Assembly (NCBI GenBank): GCA_947503365.1
Contig: CANNDT010000073.1
Coordinates: forward strand, 1 to 22,672
Direction: 5' to 3'
DNA: 22,672 nt
Origin: CANNDT01 sp945876205
GTDB taxonomy: Bacteria; Acidobacteriota; Vicinamibacteria; Vicinamibacterales; UBA2999
The notes under the pieces are model-generated. The model ran no database searches and was not told where the DNA came from. It worked only from the letters and a program-made list of their open reading frames with translations. This document shows positions 14,148 to 20,825 of the stretch, piece after piece (position 1 is the first letter of the stretch; each line of letters opens with the position of its first letter). A program made the translations under genes and the position numbers.

Positions 14148-15286
14148 AATACGTCCGCGAAGCGCTGTTCCCGATCGTTGCCGTCGCCTGCGCCTTTCTC
14201 GTCGGCGGCGTCGTTATCCTGCTGATCGGCGACAGTCCGGTGCAGACCTACCGGCTGCTGATTGGCAGCGCCTTCTCGTGGCCCGACGGGATCGGTTACA
14301 CGCTGTTCTTCGCTACACCGCTGATCTTTACCGGGCTCGCCGTCGCCGTCGCGTTCCGGTGCGGCCTGCTGAACATCGGCGCCGAAGGACAGTTGTACGT
14401 CGCGGCATTCGCGGCGGCCTGGGTCGGCATCAAGCTCGGTGGCGTCGTGATTCCGGCCGCCACCGGAGGTGCCGCGAACCTCCCGCTCGCCAATCTCCCC
14501 GGCATCATCCTGATTCCGCTCTGCTGCCTCGCCGCGATCGCCGCGGGGGCGTTCTGGGGCGCGATTCCCGGCGTGCTCAAGGCGCGCTTCGGCTCGCATG
14601 AAGTCATCAACACCATCATGTTGAACTTCATTGCCGTCGCCCTGTGCGGCTACTTCACGCAGTATCACTACCGGACGCCGGGCGACTCGATCATGGAGAG
14701 CGCCGAGATCAGCGCTGCCGCTCACCTGCCGCGGCTCGGTGGATTCATTCCCGGGCTGCCGCCGCGGATCCCGCTGAACATGGCGTTCCTGCTGGCGATC
14801 CTCGCGTGCGTCCTTGTCTATGTCTTCCTGTGGAAGACGAAGTGGGGCTACGAGCTTCGCGCCACCGGCCAGAATCCCGCGGCGGCCGAGTACGGCGGCG
14901 TCTCGATCCGGAAGCAGATCATTCTCGCGATGGCGATCTCCGGCGGGCTGGCTGGCATGGTGGGTATCAACGAGGTGCTCGGATACCGCTACCGCTACTA
15001 CGACGGCTTCTCGGACAACTACGGCTTCACGGGAATCGCGGTGGCGCTGCTCGGGCGCAACCACCCGGCCGGCGTCTTCATCGCGGCGCTGCTCTTCGCC
15101 GTCCTCCAGCGCGGCGGCCTGCCGGTCGACGCGTTCACGCAGCTGGTGTCGAAAGACATCGTCCAGATTCTCCAGGGGCTCGTCATCCTCTTCGTCGCCG
15201 CTGAAGCGATGTTTCGCGGACCGATCAACCTGATTGGGCGCCTCGGCCGCGGCAAGGCCGCCGAGCCCGTCGTGGGCAGCGTCTGA
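14144..15286 (+). CDS. Nucleoside ABC transporter permease, subunit 1
   Basis: Encodes 380 residues, a polytopic inner-membrane protein of the BPD_transp_2 type that pairs with the next permease to form the channel. The first membrane segment is at about 8-29 (LFPIVAVACAFLVGGVVILLIG). Other hydrophobic segments follow, including near GLAVAVAFRCGLLNIGAEGQ, whose LNIGAEGQ is a hallmark of this permease group, and LAILACVLVYVFLW. The coupling-helix region reads GYELRATGQNPAAAEYGGV. A non-repeat loop at about 103-123 (PAATGGAANLPLANLPG) is likely outside the membrane. The start overlaps the ATPase stop (ATGA), and the stop shares one base with the next start (TGATG). No strong ribosome site is seen, which suggests translational coupling. 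Confidence 0.92.
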   Translation: MKYVREALFPIVAVACAFLVGGVVILLIGDSPVQTYRLLIGSAFSWPDGIGYTLFFATPLIFTGLAVAVAFRCGLLNIGAEGQLYVAAFAAAWVGIKLGGVVIPAATGGAANLPLANLPGIILIPLCCLAAIAAGAFWGAIPGVLKARFGSHEVINTIMLNFIAVALCGYFTQYHYRTPGDSIMESAEISAAAHLPRLGGFIPGLPPRIPLNMAFLLAILACVLVYVFLWKTKWGYELRATGQNPAAAEYGGVSIRKQIILAMAISGGLAGMVGINEVLGYRYRYYDGFSDNYGFTGIAVALLGRNHPAGVFIAALLFAVLQRGGLPVDAFTQLVSKDIVQILQGLVILFVAAEAMFRGPINLIGRLGRGKAAEPVVGSV

Positions 15287-16230
15287 TGGACCAGCTGTTC
15301 ACGATGTCGCTGGTCTTCTCGACCATCCGGTTGGCGACGCCGCTCGTGTGGGCCGCGATTGGCGGCCTCTACTCCGAGCGGTCGGGCGTGATTAACGTCG
15401 CCCTCGAAGGATTGATGCTCGCGGGGGCGTTCACGGCCGCGGCCGTGACGTTTTACGCGGGCAACCCGTGGGCCGGCCTTGCCTGCGCCATGCTCGCGGG
15501 CGGCTTTGTCGCCTACCTGATTGCGGTGGCCTGCATCCGTTTCAAGGCGAACGAAGTCGTCACCGGAACGGGCGTCAATATCCTCTTTCTCGGCCTGCCT
15601 GCGGTCTTGAGCGGCGCGTTGTTTCTCTCATCGGGATCGACGCCGCAACTGCCGAAAGAGCAGCTGATGCCGTCGCTCGCCCAGCTGATTCCAGGCATGC
15701 CGCAGTGGCGGGTGTTCACGGACGTGTCAGTGATTTCGCTCCTGGCACTCGTCGTCGCCCTCGCGACCGCGCACGTCCTCTACCGGACGCCGTTCGGGCT
15801 GCGCCTCAGGGCCGTCGGTGAAAACCCCGAGGCGGCCGATGCCGCAGGCGTGCGCGTCAACCGCATCCGCTACGCGGCGGTGATCCTCTCGGGCGTCCTC
15901 GCCGGTGTCGGTGGGGCGTATCTGTCGATTGGGCAGTCATCGCTCTTCCTGCGCAACATGACCGCCGGGCGCGGATTCATCGCGCTCGCGGCCTTGATCT
16001 TCGGCAAGTGGCGTCCGCTGCAGACGCTGCTCGCCTGCGTGCTGTTTGGATTTGCCGATGCGATTACGATCCAGATGCAGGGTGTCGCCAAGCTTCCGTC
16101 CGGCGAGGATATTCCCGTGCAGTTCGTCCAGATGATCCCCTACGTCGTCACAATCGTGATGCTGGCGGGGTTTATCGGCCAGTCACGCGCGCCAAGCGCG
16201 CTTGGCATTCCCTACGAGAAAGAACGATGA
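15286..16230 (+). CDS. Nucleoside ABC transporter permease, subunit 2
   Basis: Encodes 314 residues, the second polytopic permease of the importer. It has the usual early motif GLYSERSGVINVALEGLML, where NVALEG is the counterpart of NIGAEG in subunit 1. The coupling motif FGLRLRAVGENPEAADAAG faces the ATPase. Several membrane segments alternate with short loops up to about residue 300 (MIPYVVTIVMLAGFIGQ). The last residues (YEKER) are charged and likely cytoplasmic. The length is typical for the smaller permease of PnrABCDE/RnsABCD-type systems. It begins one base inside the preceding stop and its own stop overlaps the purine nucleoside phosphorylase start by ATGA. Confidence 0.92.
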   Translation: MDQLFTMSLVFSTIRLATPLVWAAIGGLYSERSGVINVALEGLMLAGAFTAAAVTFYAGNPWAGLACAMLAGGFVAYLIAVACIRFKANEVVTGTGVNILFLGLPAVLSGALFLSSGSTPQLPKEQLMPSLAQLIPGMPQWRVFTDVSVISLLALVVALATAHVLYRTPFGLRLRAVGENPEAADAAGVRVNRIRYAAVILSGVLAGVGGAYLSIGQSSLFLRNMTAGRGFIALAALIFGKWRPLQTLLACVLFGFADAITIQMQGVAKLPSGEDIPVQFVQMIPYVVTIVMLAGFIGQSRAPSALGIPYEKER

Positions 16231-17045
16231 CATCGATGTGGCAATGGGTTGAAGACGCTGCGGCCGCTGTTCGCGAGCGGTCCGGCGACGTGCCGGAAGT
16301 TGCGGTCGTGCTCGGGTCAGGTCTGGGCGACTTCGCCGACGCGCCGACCGACAGCGTCTCGGTGCCGTACGCGGAGCTGCCGCATTGGCCCACCTCCTCG
16401 GTGCCTGGGCACGCGGGGCAGTTGGTGTGCGGCAACGTCGCCGGCAAGCGCGTCGCGGTGCTGGCGGGGCGCGTCCATTTCTACGAAGGGCACGACCTGC
16501 ACACCGTGGTGTTCGCGACGCGGGTGATGGCGCGGATCGGGGTCAAGAACATCATCCTCACCAACGCGGCTGGCGGCATCAACGCCGCCTTCGCCGAAGG
16601 GACGCTGATGGTGATCGACGATCACATCAACCTGCTCGGAAGCAATCCGCTGATCGGTCCCAATGACGATGGCTTCGGGCCGCGATTCCCGGACATGACC
16701 GAGGTCTACTCGAAGCGCCTGCGCGCCATGGCCGACGCCACCGGCGAGGCAAAGGCGCTCCCGGTGATGCACGGCATCTATGCCGCGATGCACGGGCCGA
16801 GCTACGAGACGCCGGCGGAGGTCCGCTTCCTGCGCACGATCGGCGCCGATGCGGTGGGCATGTCCACGGCGCCAGAGGCGATCGCGGCACGACACATGGG
16901 CATGCAGGTGCTCGGTATTTCGTGCATCACCAACATGGCGGCCGGCATGCGGAAGCCGCTCAACCACGCCGAGGTCATGGAAACCGCGCGCCGCGTGCGC
17001 GGCTCGTTCATCTCGCTGCTGGAGGGCATCATTGAGCGCATCTAA
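16227..17045 (+). CDS. punA: Purine nucleoside phosphorylase (class I, trimeric type)
   Basis: Encodes 272 residues. It splits inosine, guanosine and their deoxy forms with phosphate to the purine base and (deoxy)ribose-1-phosphate in the cytoplasm. Landmarks are VVLGSGLGD (28-35, phosphate-binding Ser31), PGHAGQL (60-66), GRVHFYEGH (81-89), LTNAAGGIN (111-119) and GPSYETPAE (190-198, base-binding Glu194). In SCITNMAAG (232-240), Asn236 is the residue that favours 6-oxopurines. Asp at that position would suggest methylthioadenosine phosphorylase, so PNP is preferred although mtnA lies nearby. The ATG overlaps the permease stop (ATGA) with GAGAAAG just upstream. An upstream in-frame extension lies within the permease gene and was rejected. 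Confidence 0.93.
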   Translation: MTSMWQWVEDAAAAVRERSGDVPEVAVVLGSGLGDFADAPTDSVSVPYAELPHWPTSSVPGHAGQLVCGNVAGKRVAVLAGRVHFYEGHDLHTVVFATRVMARIGVKNIILTNAAGGINAAFAEGTLMVIDDHINLLGSNPLIGPNDDGFGPRFPDMTEVYSKRLRAMADATGEAKALPVMHGIYAAMHGPSYETPAEVRFLRTIGADAVGMSTAPEAIAARHMGMQVLGISCITNMAAGMRKPLNHAEVMETARRVRGSFISLLEGIIERI

Positions 17046-17445
17046 GCCGCGGACCAGGGACAGCTCGGCCCTGGTCGCCGCCGCGCGGCAGGCCCGTCTG
17101 CACGCGCACGCCGATTACTCGAACTTCAAGGTCGGCGCCGCGCTCGAAACGGCCGATGGCACGATCGTCACCGGCTGCAACATCGAGAACTCGACCTACG
17201 GCCTGACCATCTGCGCCGAGCGCGTGGCGATGTTCAAGGCGCTCTCCGAAGGCCACCTGAAGTTCCGCCGCATCGCCGTCGCATTCGACACCAACGCCCC
17301 CTCGCCCCCGTGTGGAGCGTGCCGCCAGATCCTCTGGGAATTCGCCGGCAACATCGAAGTCATCCTCTCGACACTCCGCAAAGAACGCTCGCATCACCAG
17401 TTGAAAGATCTACTCCCACTCCCATTCGACAAATCTCACCTGTAG
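17032..17445 (+). CDS. cdd: Cytidine deaminase (zinc-dependent, tetrameric type)
   Basis: Encodes 137 residues. It hydrolyses cytidine or deoxycytidine to uridine or deoxyuridine, which the two phosphorylases of the same operon can then cleave. It shows the small CDA fold: YSNFKVGAAL (29-38), CNIENSTYG (49-57), the zinc/catalytic motif CAE (Cys61, Glu63) and PCGAC (Cys94, Cys97), ending in LLPLPF. No ATG lies in a suitable place. TTG at 17032 was chosen because a strong GGAGGG (17021-17026) sits 5 nt upstream and because it gives the usual number of residues before the AAARQARLHAHADYS segment. The gene thus overlaps the end of punA by 14 nt. The C-terminus (DKSHL) is a few residues longer than usual. 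Confidence 0.9.
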   Translation: MSASKPRTRDSSALVAAARQARLHAHADYSNFKVGAALETADGTIVTGCNIENSTYGLTICAERVAMFKALSEGHLKFRRIAVAFDTNAPSPPCGACRQILWEFAGNIEVILSTLRKERSHHQLKDLLPLPFDKSHL

Positions 17446-17452
17446 CGCGCGT

Positions 17453-17458
17453 TACAAT
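17453..17458 (+). promoter_or_regulatory. Candidate -10 box (TACAAT) before mtnA
   Basis: In the 22-nt gap between the deaminase stop and mtnA, TACAAT ends 9 nt before the ATG and no Shine-Dalgarno sequence is present. The arrangement mirrors the boxes before HEAT protein B and the first phosphorylase. It suggests a separate, short-leader promoter for the mtnA-tsaD-yjbQ block. No clear -35 is visible. Confidence 0.45.
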
Positions 17459-17467
17459 CAACATCAC

Positions 17468-18523
17468 ATGCTTCCGACTATTGAATGGAAGGGCGACTCC
17501 GTCGTGATGATCGATCAACGGAAGCTGCCGAAGTCCGAGATCTACGTCACCTGCAAGACGGCCAATGACGTGGCCAAGGCGATCAAGACGATGGTGATCC
17601 GTGGGGCGCCGGCGATTGGCGTGGCGGCGGCCATGGGGATCGCCCTGGGGATGCTCAAGAGCAAGGCGACCGGAACCAAGCAGTTCACCACCGAGTTCCA
17701 GAGAACCTGCGACCTGATGGCGGGGACGCGGCCGACGGCGGTGAACCTGTTCTGGGCGATCGAGCGGATGAAGAAGACATTCGCCGATGCCGCTCAAGGC
17801 GGGTGCTCGGTGGACGAGCTCAAGCAGCGGCTGGTGGACGATGCGGGGCGGATCCATGACGAGGACGTCGCGAGCTGCAAGGCGATGGGCGCGCATGGCG
17901 CGACGCTGGTGCCGGACACGGCGCGCATCCTGACCCACTGCAACGCCGGTGCGCTGGCGACAGCCGGGTACGGCACGGCATTGGGCGTGGTGCGGGCGGC
18001 GGTGGAGCAGGGCAAGAAGATCGCCGTGATGGCGGATGAAACGCGGCCGTTTCTCCAGGGCGCGCGCCTCACGGCGTGGGAGCTGATCAAGGACGGCATC
18101 GACACCACAGTAATCACCGACAACATGTCAGCGTCGATGATGCGACTCGGACATGTGGATCTCGTCGTGGTCGGCGCAGACCGCATCGCCGCCAACGGCG
18201 ACGTCGCCAATAAGGTCGGTACCTATGGAGTGGCCGTCCTCGCGAAAGAGCACGGGATCCCGTTCTACGTGGCGGCGCCGATCTCGACCGTGGACCTGGG
18301 CACCGCCGACGGCGCCGGGATTCCGATCGAGGAGCGCAGCGCCCGCGAGGTGACGCACGTCGGTTCGTCGCAGCTGACGCCCGACGGCGCACACATCCGC
18401 AACCCCGCGTTTGACGTGACGCCGGCGAAGTTCGTCACCGCGATCATCACCGAGCGCGGCATCGCCCGTCCGCCGTTCTCTGAGTCATTGGCTCAGCTTG
18501 TCAACGGCACCGGGACTCCCTGA
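17468..18523 (+). CDS. mtnA: S-methyl-5-thioribose-1-phosphate isomerase
   Basis: Encodes 351 residues. It converts 5-methylthioribose-1-phosphate to 5-methylthioribulose-1-phosphate in the methionine salvage pathway. It belongs to the eIF2B-alpha/MtnA superfamily and has the family marks RGAPAIGVAAA (45-55), GTRPTAVNLFWAI (86-98), ILTHCNAGALAT (154-165) with catalytic Cys158, GADRIAANGDVANKVGT (236-252) with catalytic Asp238, and NPAFDVTP near the end. The length agrees with bacterial MtnA. No other methionine-salvage gene (mtnP, mtnK, mtnB, mtnC, mtnD) is in the window. The stop codon TGA is the first three bases of a TGACAAC tandem repeat. A ribose-1,5-bisphosphate isomerase role, known for archaeal relatives, is less likely. 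Confidence 0.93.
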   Translation: MLPTIEWKGDSVVMIDQRKLPKSEIYVTCKTANDVAKAIKTMVIRGAPAIGVAAAMGIALGMLKSKATGTKQFTTEFQRTCDLMAGTRPTAVNLFWAIERMKKTFADAAQGGCSVDELKQRLVDDAGRIHDEDVASCKAMGAHGATLVPDTARILTHCNAGALATAGYGTALGVVRAAVEQGKKIAVMADETRPFLQGARLTAWELIKDGIDTTVITDNMSASMMRLGHVDLVVVGADRIAANGDVANKVGTYGVAVLAKEHGIPFYVAAPISTVDLGTADGAGIPIEERSAREVTHVGSSQLTPDGAHIRNPAFDVTPAKFVTAIITERGIARPPFSESLAQLVNGTGTP

Positions 18524-18548
18524 CAACTGACAACCGACCACTGACAAC
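18521..18548. repeat. TGACAAC heptamer x4 between mtnA and tsaD
   Basis: The units are TGACAAC, TGACAAC, CGACCAC (two mismatches) and TGACAAC, back to back. The first unit supplies the mtnA stop codon and the last ends 3 nt before the GTG of tsaD. The repeat therefore fills the whole junction, including the place where a ribosome site would sit. No hairpin is evident. Confidence 0.8.
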
Positions 18549-18551
18549 TTC

Positions 18552-19616
18552 GTGATTGTTCTAGGTATCGAAACCTCCTGTGACGAAACCGCCGCTGCGG
18601 TGGTCGAGGAGACGGGTGCGCTCGATCGTCCCTGGCGCCTTCGCTCGAGCGTCGTCGCCTCCCAGACCGAGATCCACCGCGAGTGGGGCGGGATCGTGCC
18701 GGAGCTGTCCGCGCGGCAGCACATTCGCGATATCTGCGGCGTCGTGGAGCGGGCGATCGCCGACGCGGGATCTCCCGCCTACGACGCGATTGCCGTGACG
18801 CAGGGACCGGGGCTGGTCGGATCTCTCCTGGTGGGCCTTTCGTTTGCCAAGTCGCTCGCCTGGGCCCGATCGGTGCCGCTCATTCCCGTGCATCACCTTG
18901 CCGGCCATATCGAATCGCTTGTCCTCGAACGGGGCGAGATGCCGCTGCCCGCGATCGTCCTGGTTGTGTCGGGCGGCCACACCAACCTCTATTGGGTGAC
19001 CGCGCCAGGCGTCTACGAGCTGCTCGGACGGACGCGCGATGACGCCGCCGGCGAGGCGTATGACAAGGTCGCGAAGCTCCTGGGCCTGGGCTACCCTGGA
19101 GGCCCCGTGGTCGATCGGCTTGCGGCGCGCGGCAACGATCGCGCGATTCCATTTCCCAAGACCCGGCTGACCCACGCCGATCGCAACGCGCCCCACCTGC
19201 ATGGACGGCGCGATTTCAGCTTCAGCGGGCTGAAGACCTCGGTGCTTCGTCACGTGACGCTGCGCCGGGCCGAGCTGGGTCTTGCCGTTGACGCGAACCT
19301 GCCCGAGGACGAGGTCGCTCACGTCTGCGCGAGCTTTCAGCGGGTGGCCGTCGAGAACCTTCTCGACCGTCTCTTCGATGCCGCGCGCTGGTATGACGCG
19401 CGCAGCGTCGGCATTGCCGGCGGCGTGTCGGCGAACTCCCGCTTGCGCGCCGATGCCATCGTCCGGGGAGACCAGCGAGGGATCCCGGTGTTCATTCCAA
19501 GCCTGGCGCTTTCGACCGACAATGCGGCGATGATTGCGGCCGCCGGTCTTCGCCGATACCGCACCGGCATCGCCAGCCTGCTCGACGTCAACGCCGACGC
19601 GAGCCTGGCGTTGTAA
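18552..19616 (+). CDS. tsaD: tRNA N6-adenosine threonylcarbamoyltransferase TsaD (Kae1/Gcp)
   Basis: Encodes 354 residues. With TsaB and TsaE, TsaD transfers threonylcarbamoyl from TC-AMP to A37 of ANN-decoding tRNAs (t6A), and the protein is usually essential. ASKHA-fold marks are all present: GIETSCDET (5-13), HREWGGIVPELSARQH (42-57), the metal-binding HHLAGH (His115, His119), VSGGHTNL, DDAAGEAYDKVAKLLGLGYPGGP, FSFSGLKT, AGGVSANSRLR and STDNAAMIA. The length is usual. The start is GTG; no Shine-Dalgarno sequence is seen because the preceding bases are the TGACAAC repeat. It follows mtnA by 28 nt and precedes the YjbQ gene by 7 nt, which suggests one transcript. Partners tsaB and tsaE are not in the window. 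Confidence 0.96.
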   Translation: MIVLGIETSCDETAAAVVEETGALDRPWRLRSSVVASQTEIHREWGGIVPELSARQHIRDICGVVERAIADAGSPAYDAIAVTQGPGLVGSLLVGLSFAKSLAWARSVPLIPVHHLAGHIESLVLERGEMPLPAIVLVVSGGHTNLYWVTAPGVYELLGRTRDDAAGEAYDKVAKLLGLGYPGGPVVDRLAARGNDRAIPFPKTRLTHADRNAPHLHGRRDFSFSGLKTSVLRHVTLRRAELGLAVDANLPEDEVAHVCASFQRVAVENLLDRLFDAARWYDARSVGIAGGVSANSRLRADAIVRGDQRGIPVFIPSLALSTDNAAMIAAAGLRRYRTGIASLLDVNADASLAL

Positions 19617-19623
19617 ATCAATC

Positions 19624-20037
19624 ATGAAGACACTCACCGAGTACCTCTGGTTCAATACCAAGAAGCGCCAGGAGTTCATTCGCATCACCGACGAGGTCGC
19701 CGCGATCGTCAAGAAGAGCGGTGTCGCGGAAGGCATGGTGCTCGTCTCGGCGATGCATATCACCGCCGCCGTCTACGTCAACGACTGGGAAGATGGATTG
19801 ATCCATGACTTCCAGGAGTGGCTCGAGAAGCTGGCGCCTGCGGGATTGAACTATCGCCACCACCAGACCGGCGAAGACAACGCCGATGCGCACCTGAAGC
19901 GTACGCTGATGGGCCACCAGGTCATGGTGCCGATCACCGCGGGGAAGCTGGACCTCGGGCCGTGGGAGCAGGTCTTCTACGCCGAGTTCGACGGACAGCG
20001 CCGCAAACGCGTCGTCATCAAGGTCATGGGCGAGTAG
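19624..20037 (+). CDS. YjbQ-family protein (UPF0047; secondary thiamine-phosphate synthase)
   Basis: Encodes 137 residues, the usual single-domain size. The family's His-rich cleft is visible: SAMHITAAVYVNDWEDGL, where other members read CPHTSAAL, then YRHHQTGEDNADAHLKRTLMGH and MVPITAGKLDLGPWEQVFY, ending EFDGQRRKRVVIKVMGE. Some members show weak thiamine-phosphate synthase activity in vitro, but the true physiological role is not settled. The ATG at 19624 lies 7 nt after the tsaD stop, so it is probably co-transcribed with tsaD. No signal peptide or membrane segment is seen. Downstream, after the stop, lies the truncated kinase remnant. Confidence 0.93.
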   Translation: MKTLTEYLWFNTKKRQEFIRITDEVAAIVKKSGVAEGMVLVSAMHITAAVYVNDWEDGLIHDFQEWLEKLAPAGLNYRHHQTGEDNADAHLKRTLMGHQVMVPITAGKLDLGPWEQVFYAEFDGQRRKRVVIKVMGE

Positions 20038-20048
20038 CCGCGACCCTC

Positions 20049-20147
20049 TTGGCCCTCACCCCCGGCACGCGCCTCGGCCCGTATGAAGTGATCGCCCAGA
20101 TCGGCGTGCCGGACCATTGCGGGACCCATATTTACGGTAAGCTGTAA
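20049..20147 (+). pseudogene. Truncated 5' end of a Ser/Thr kinase gene
   Basis: Reading from TTG at 20049 gives LALTPGTRLGPYEVIAQIGV, which matches MSLSPGTRLGPYEVAAQIGV of the intact kinase at 20826. The DNA shares a 25-nt identical run around CCCCCGGCACGCGCCTCGGC. After the Gly-Val the match stops, exactly where the kinase glycine loop (GGMGEVYRA) should continue, and 12 unrelated codons lead to TAA. It is therefore a decayed or interrupted kinase start, not a functional gene. The vapBC pair begins 6 nt after its stop. The region 20038-20153 holds nothing else except the putative vapB control site. Confidence 0.75.
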
Positions 20148-20148
20148 A
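20131..20148. promoter_or_regulatory. Inverted repeat TTTAC-N8-GTAAA upstream of vapB (putative operator)
   Basis: TTTAC (20131-20135) and its exact reverse complement GTAAA (20144-20148) flank an 8-nt centre, 5 nt before the vapB ATG. An outer pair, CATAT (20127-20131) and ATATG (20152-20156), extends the symmetry with a small offset. The AT-rich island contrasts with its GC-rich surroundings. VapB-type ribbon-helix-helix antitoxins commonly bind such palindromes to repress their own operon. A TAAGCT that could act as -10 box lies inside it, 10 nt before the ATG. Confidence 0.5.
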
Positions 20149-20153
20149 GCCAT

Positions 20154-20396
20154 ATGAAAACGACGCTCGATCTCCCGGACGAACTGTTCGTGGCCGCCAA
20201 GAAGCGGGCGGCGGACGAGCGGCGCTCCTTGCGCGATCTCGTGGCCGCCGGCTTGCGCGCGCAGTTGCAGGGTCCGGCTCGGAGCAGGCGCAAGGCCAAG
20301 GCCATCGAGTGGGTGACGGTCAAAGGCGGGTTGCCGGCCGGCGTGGACGTCGCCGATCGCGATGCCATGCACGACAGCTTGCGGCGCAGCCGGTGA
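20154..20396 (+). CDS. vapB: VapB-type antitoxin (ribbon-helix-helix)
   Basis: Encodes 80 residues. The N-terminal part, MKTTLDLPDELFVAAKKRAA followed by RRSLRDLVAAGLRAQL, has the pattern of a ribbon-helix-helix DNA-binding domain: a short beta strand with alternating residues, then two helices. The C-terminal half (AIEWVTVKGGLPAGVDVADRD, about 56-76) would wrap around the toxin and neutralise it. The antitoxin represses its own operon, probably through the inverted repeat just upstream. Its TGA overlaps the toxin GTG start (GTGA), the normal antitoxin-first arrangement. No Shine-Dalgarno sequence precedes the ATG. Confidence 0.88.
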   Translation: MKTTLDLPDELFVAAKKRAADERRSLRDLVAAGLRAQLQGPARSRRKAKAIEWVTVKGGLPAGVDVADRDAMHDSLRRSR

Positions 20397-20818
20397 TTGC
20401 GCTCGACACGAACCTGCTCGTCTACGCGCATCGATCGGCCACCGCCGAGCACAAGGCGGCCCGCGCGGCCATCGAGCGTGCGGCGGCCTCTGACCGATGG
20501 GGCTTTGCCGCACCGGTGGTCGCCGAGTTCTGGGGCGTCGTGACGCATCCCTCGGCGAGCGGACGGCCGTCCACGCCGAAGGAGGCGCAGCGGTTTCTCG
20601 CGGCGCTGGCCGACGCCGGCGCCCACGTCTGGTCCCCCGGTACCGGATTCGGTCTTCGCCTGGCGCAACTCGCGGCGGACCTCCAGGTGAGCGGAAATCG
20701 CGTGTTCGATCTCCAGATCGCGCTCTGCGCCTTCGAAGGTGGCGCGCGGGAGCTCTGGAGCCACGATGCCCGGTTCGTGACCATTGCCGGCCTCCGGCTC
20801 GTGAGACCGCTGGCGTAG
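20393..20818 (+). CDS. vapC: VapC-type PIN-domain ribonuclease toxin
   Basis: Encodes 141 residues, a single PIN domain of the usual toxin length. The four acidic residues that bind Mg2+ and cleave RNA are visible: Asp5 in ALDTNLLVYA, Glu45 in VVAEFWGVV, Asp106 in RVFDLQIA and Asp125 in LWSHDARF. VapC toxins cut tRNA or rRNA and stop translation when the antitoxin is lost; the target cannot be predicted here. The GTG start overlaps the antitoxin stop (GTGA). The gene ends 7 nt before the kinase ATG, so the pair is tightly wedged between a kinase remnant and an intact kinase. It looks intact. Confidence 0.9.
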   Translation: MIALDTNLLVYAHRSATAEHKAARAAIERAAASDRWGFAAPVVAEFWGVVTHPSASGRPSTPKEAQRFLAALADAGAHVWSPGTGFGLRLAQLAADLQVSGNRVFDLQIALCAFEGGARELWSHDARFVTIAGLRLVRPLA

Positions 20819-20825
20819 CTGACCA

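Noticed and set aside
12474..15064. Very long open frames on the minus strand opposite the ATPase and permease genes (over 500 and 380 codons)
   Set aside because: They lie antisense to strongly supported ABC transporter genes, have Arg/Asp/His-rich low-complexity translations with no recognisable motif, and are expected in GC-rich DNA from codon bias on the other strand.
16227..17045. Methylthioadenosine phosphorylase instead of purine nucleoside phosphorylase
   Set aside because: Asn at position 236 and Glu194 in GPSYETPAE fit 6-oxopurine specificity; operon context is nucleoside salvage.
18521..18548. CRISPR array
   Set aside because: Units are 7 nt with no spacers and no cas genes nearby.
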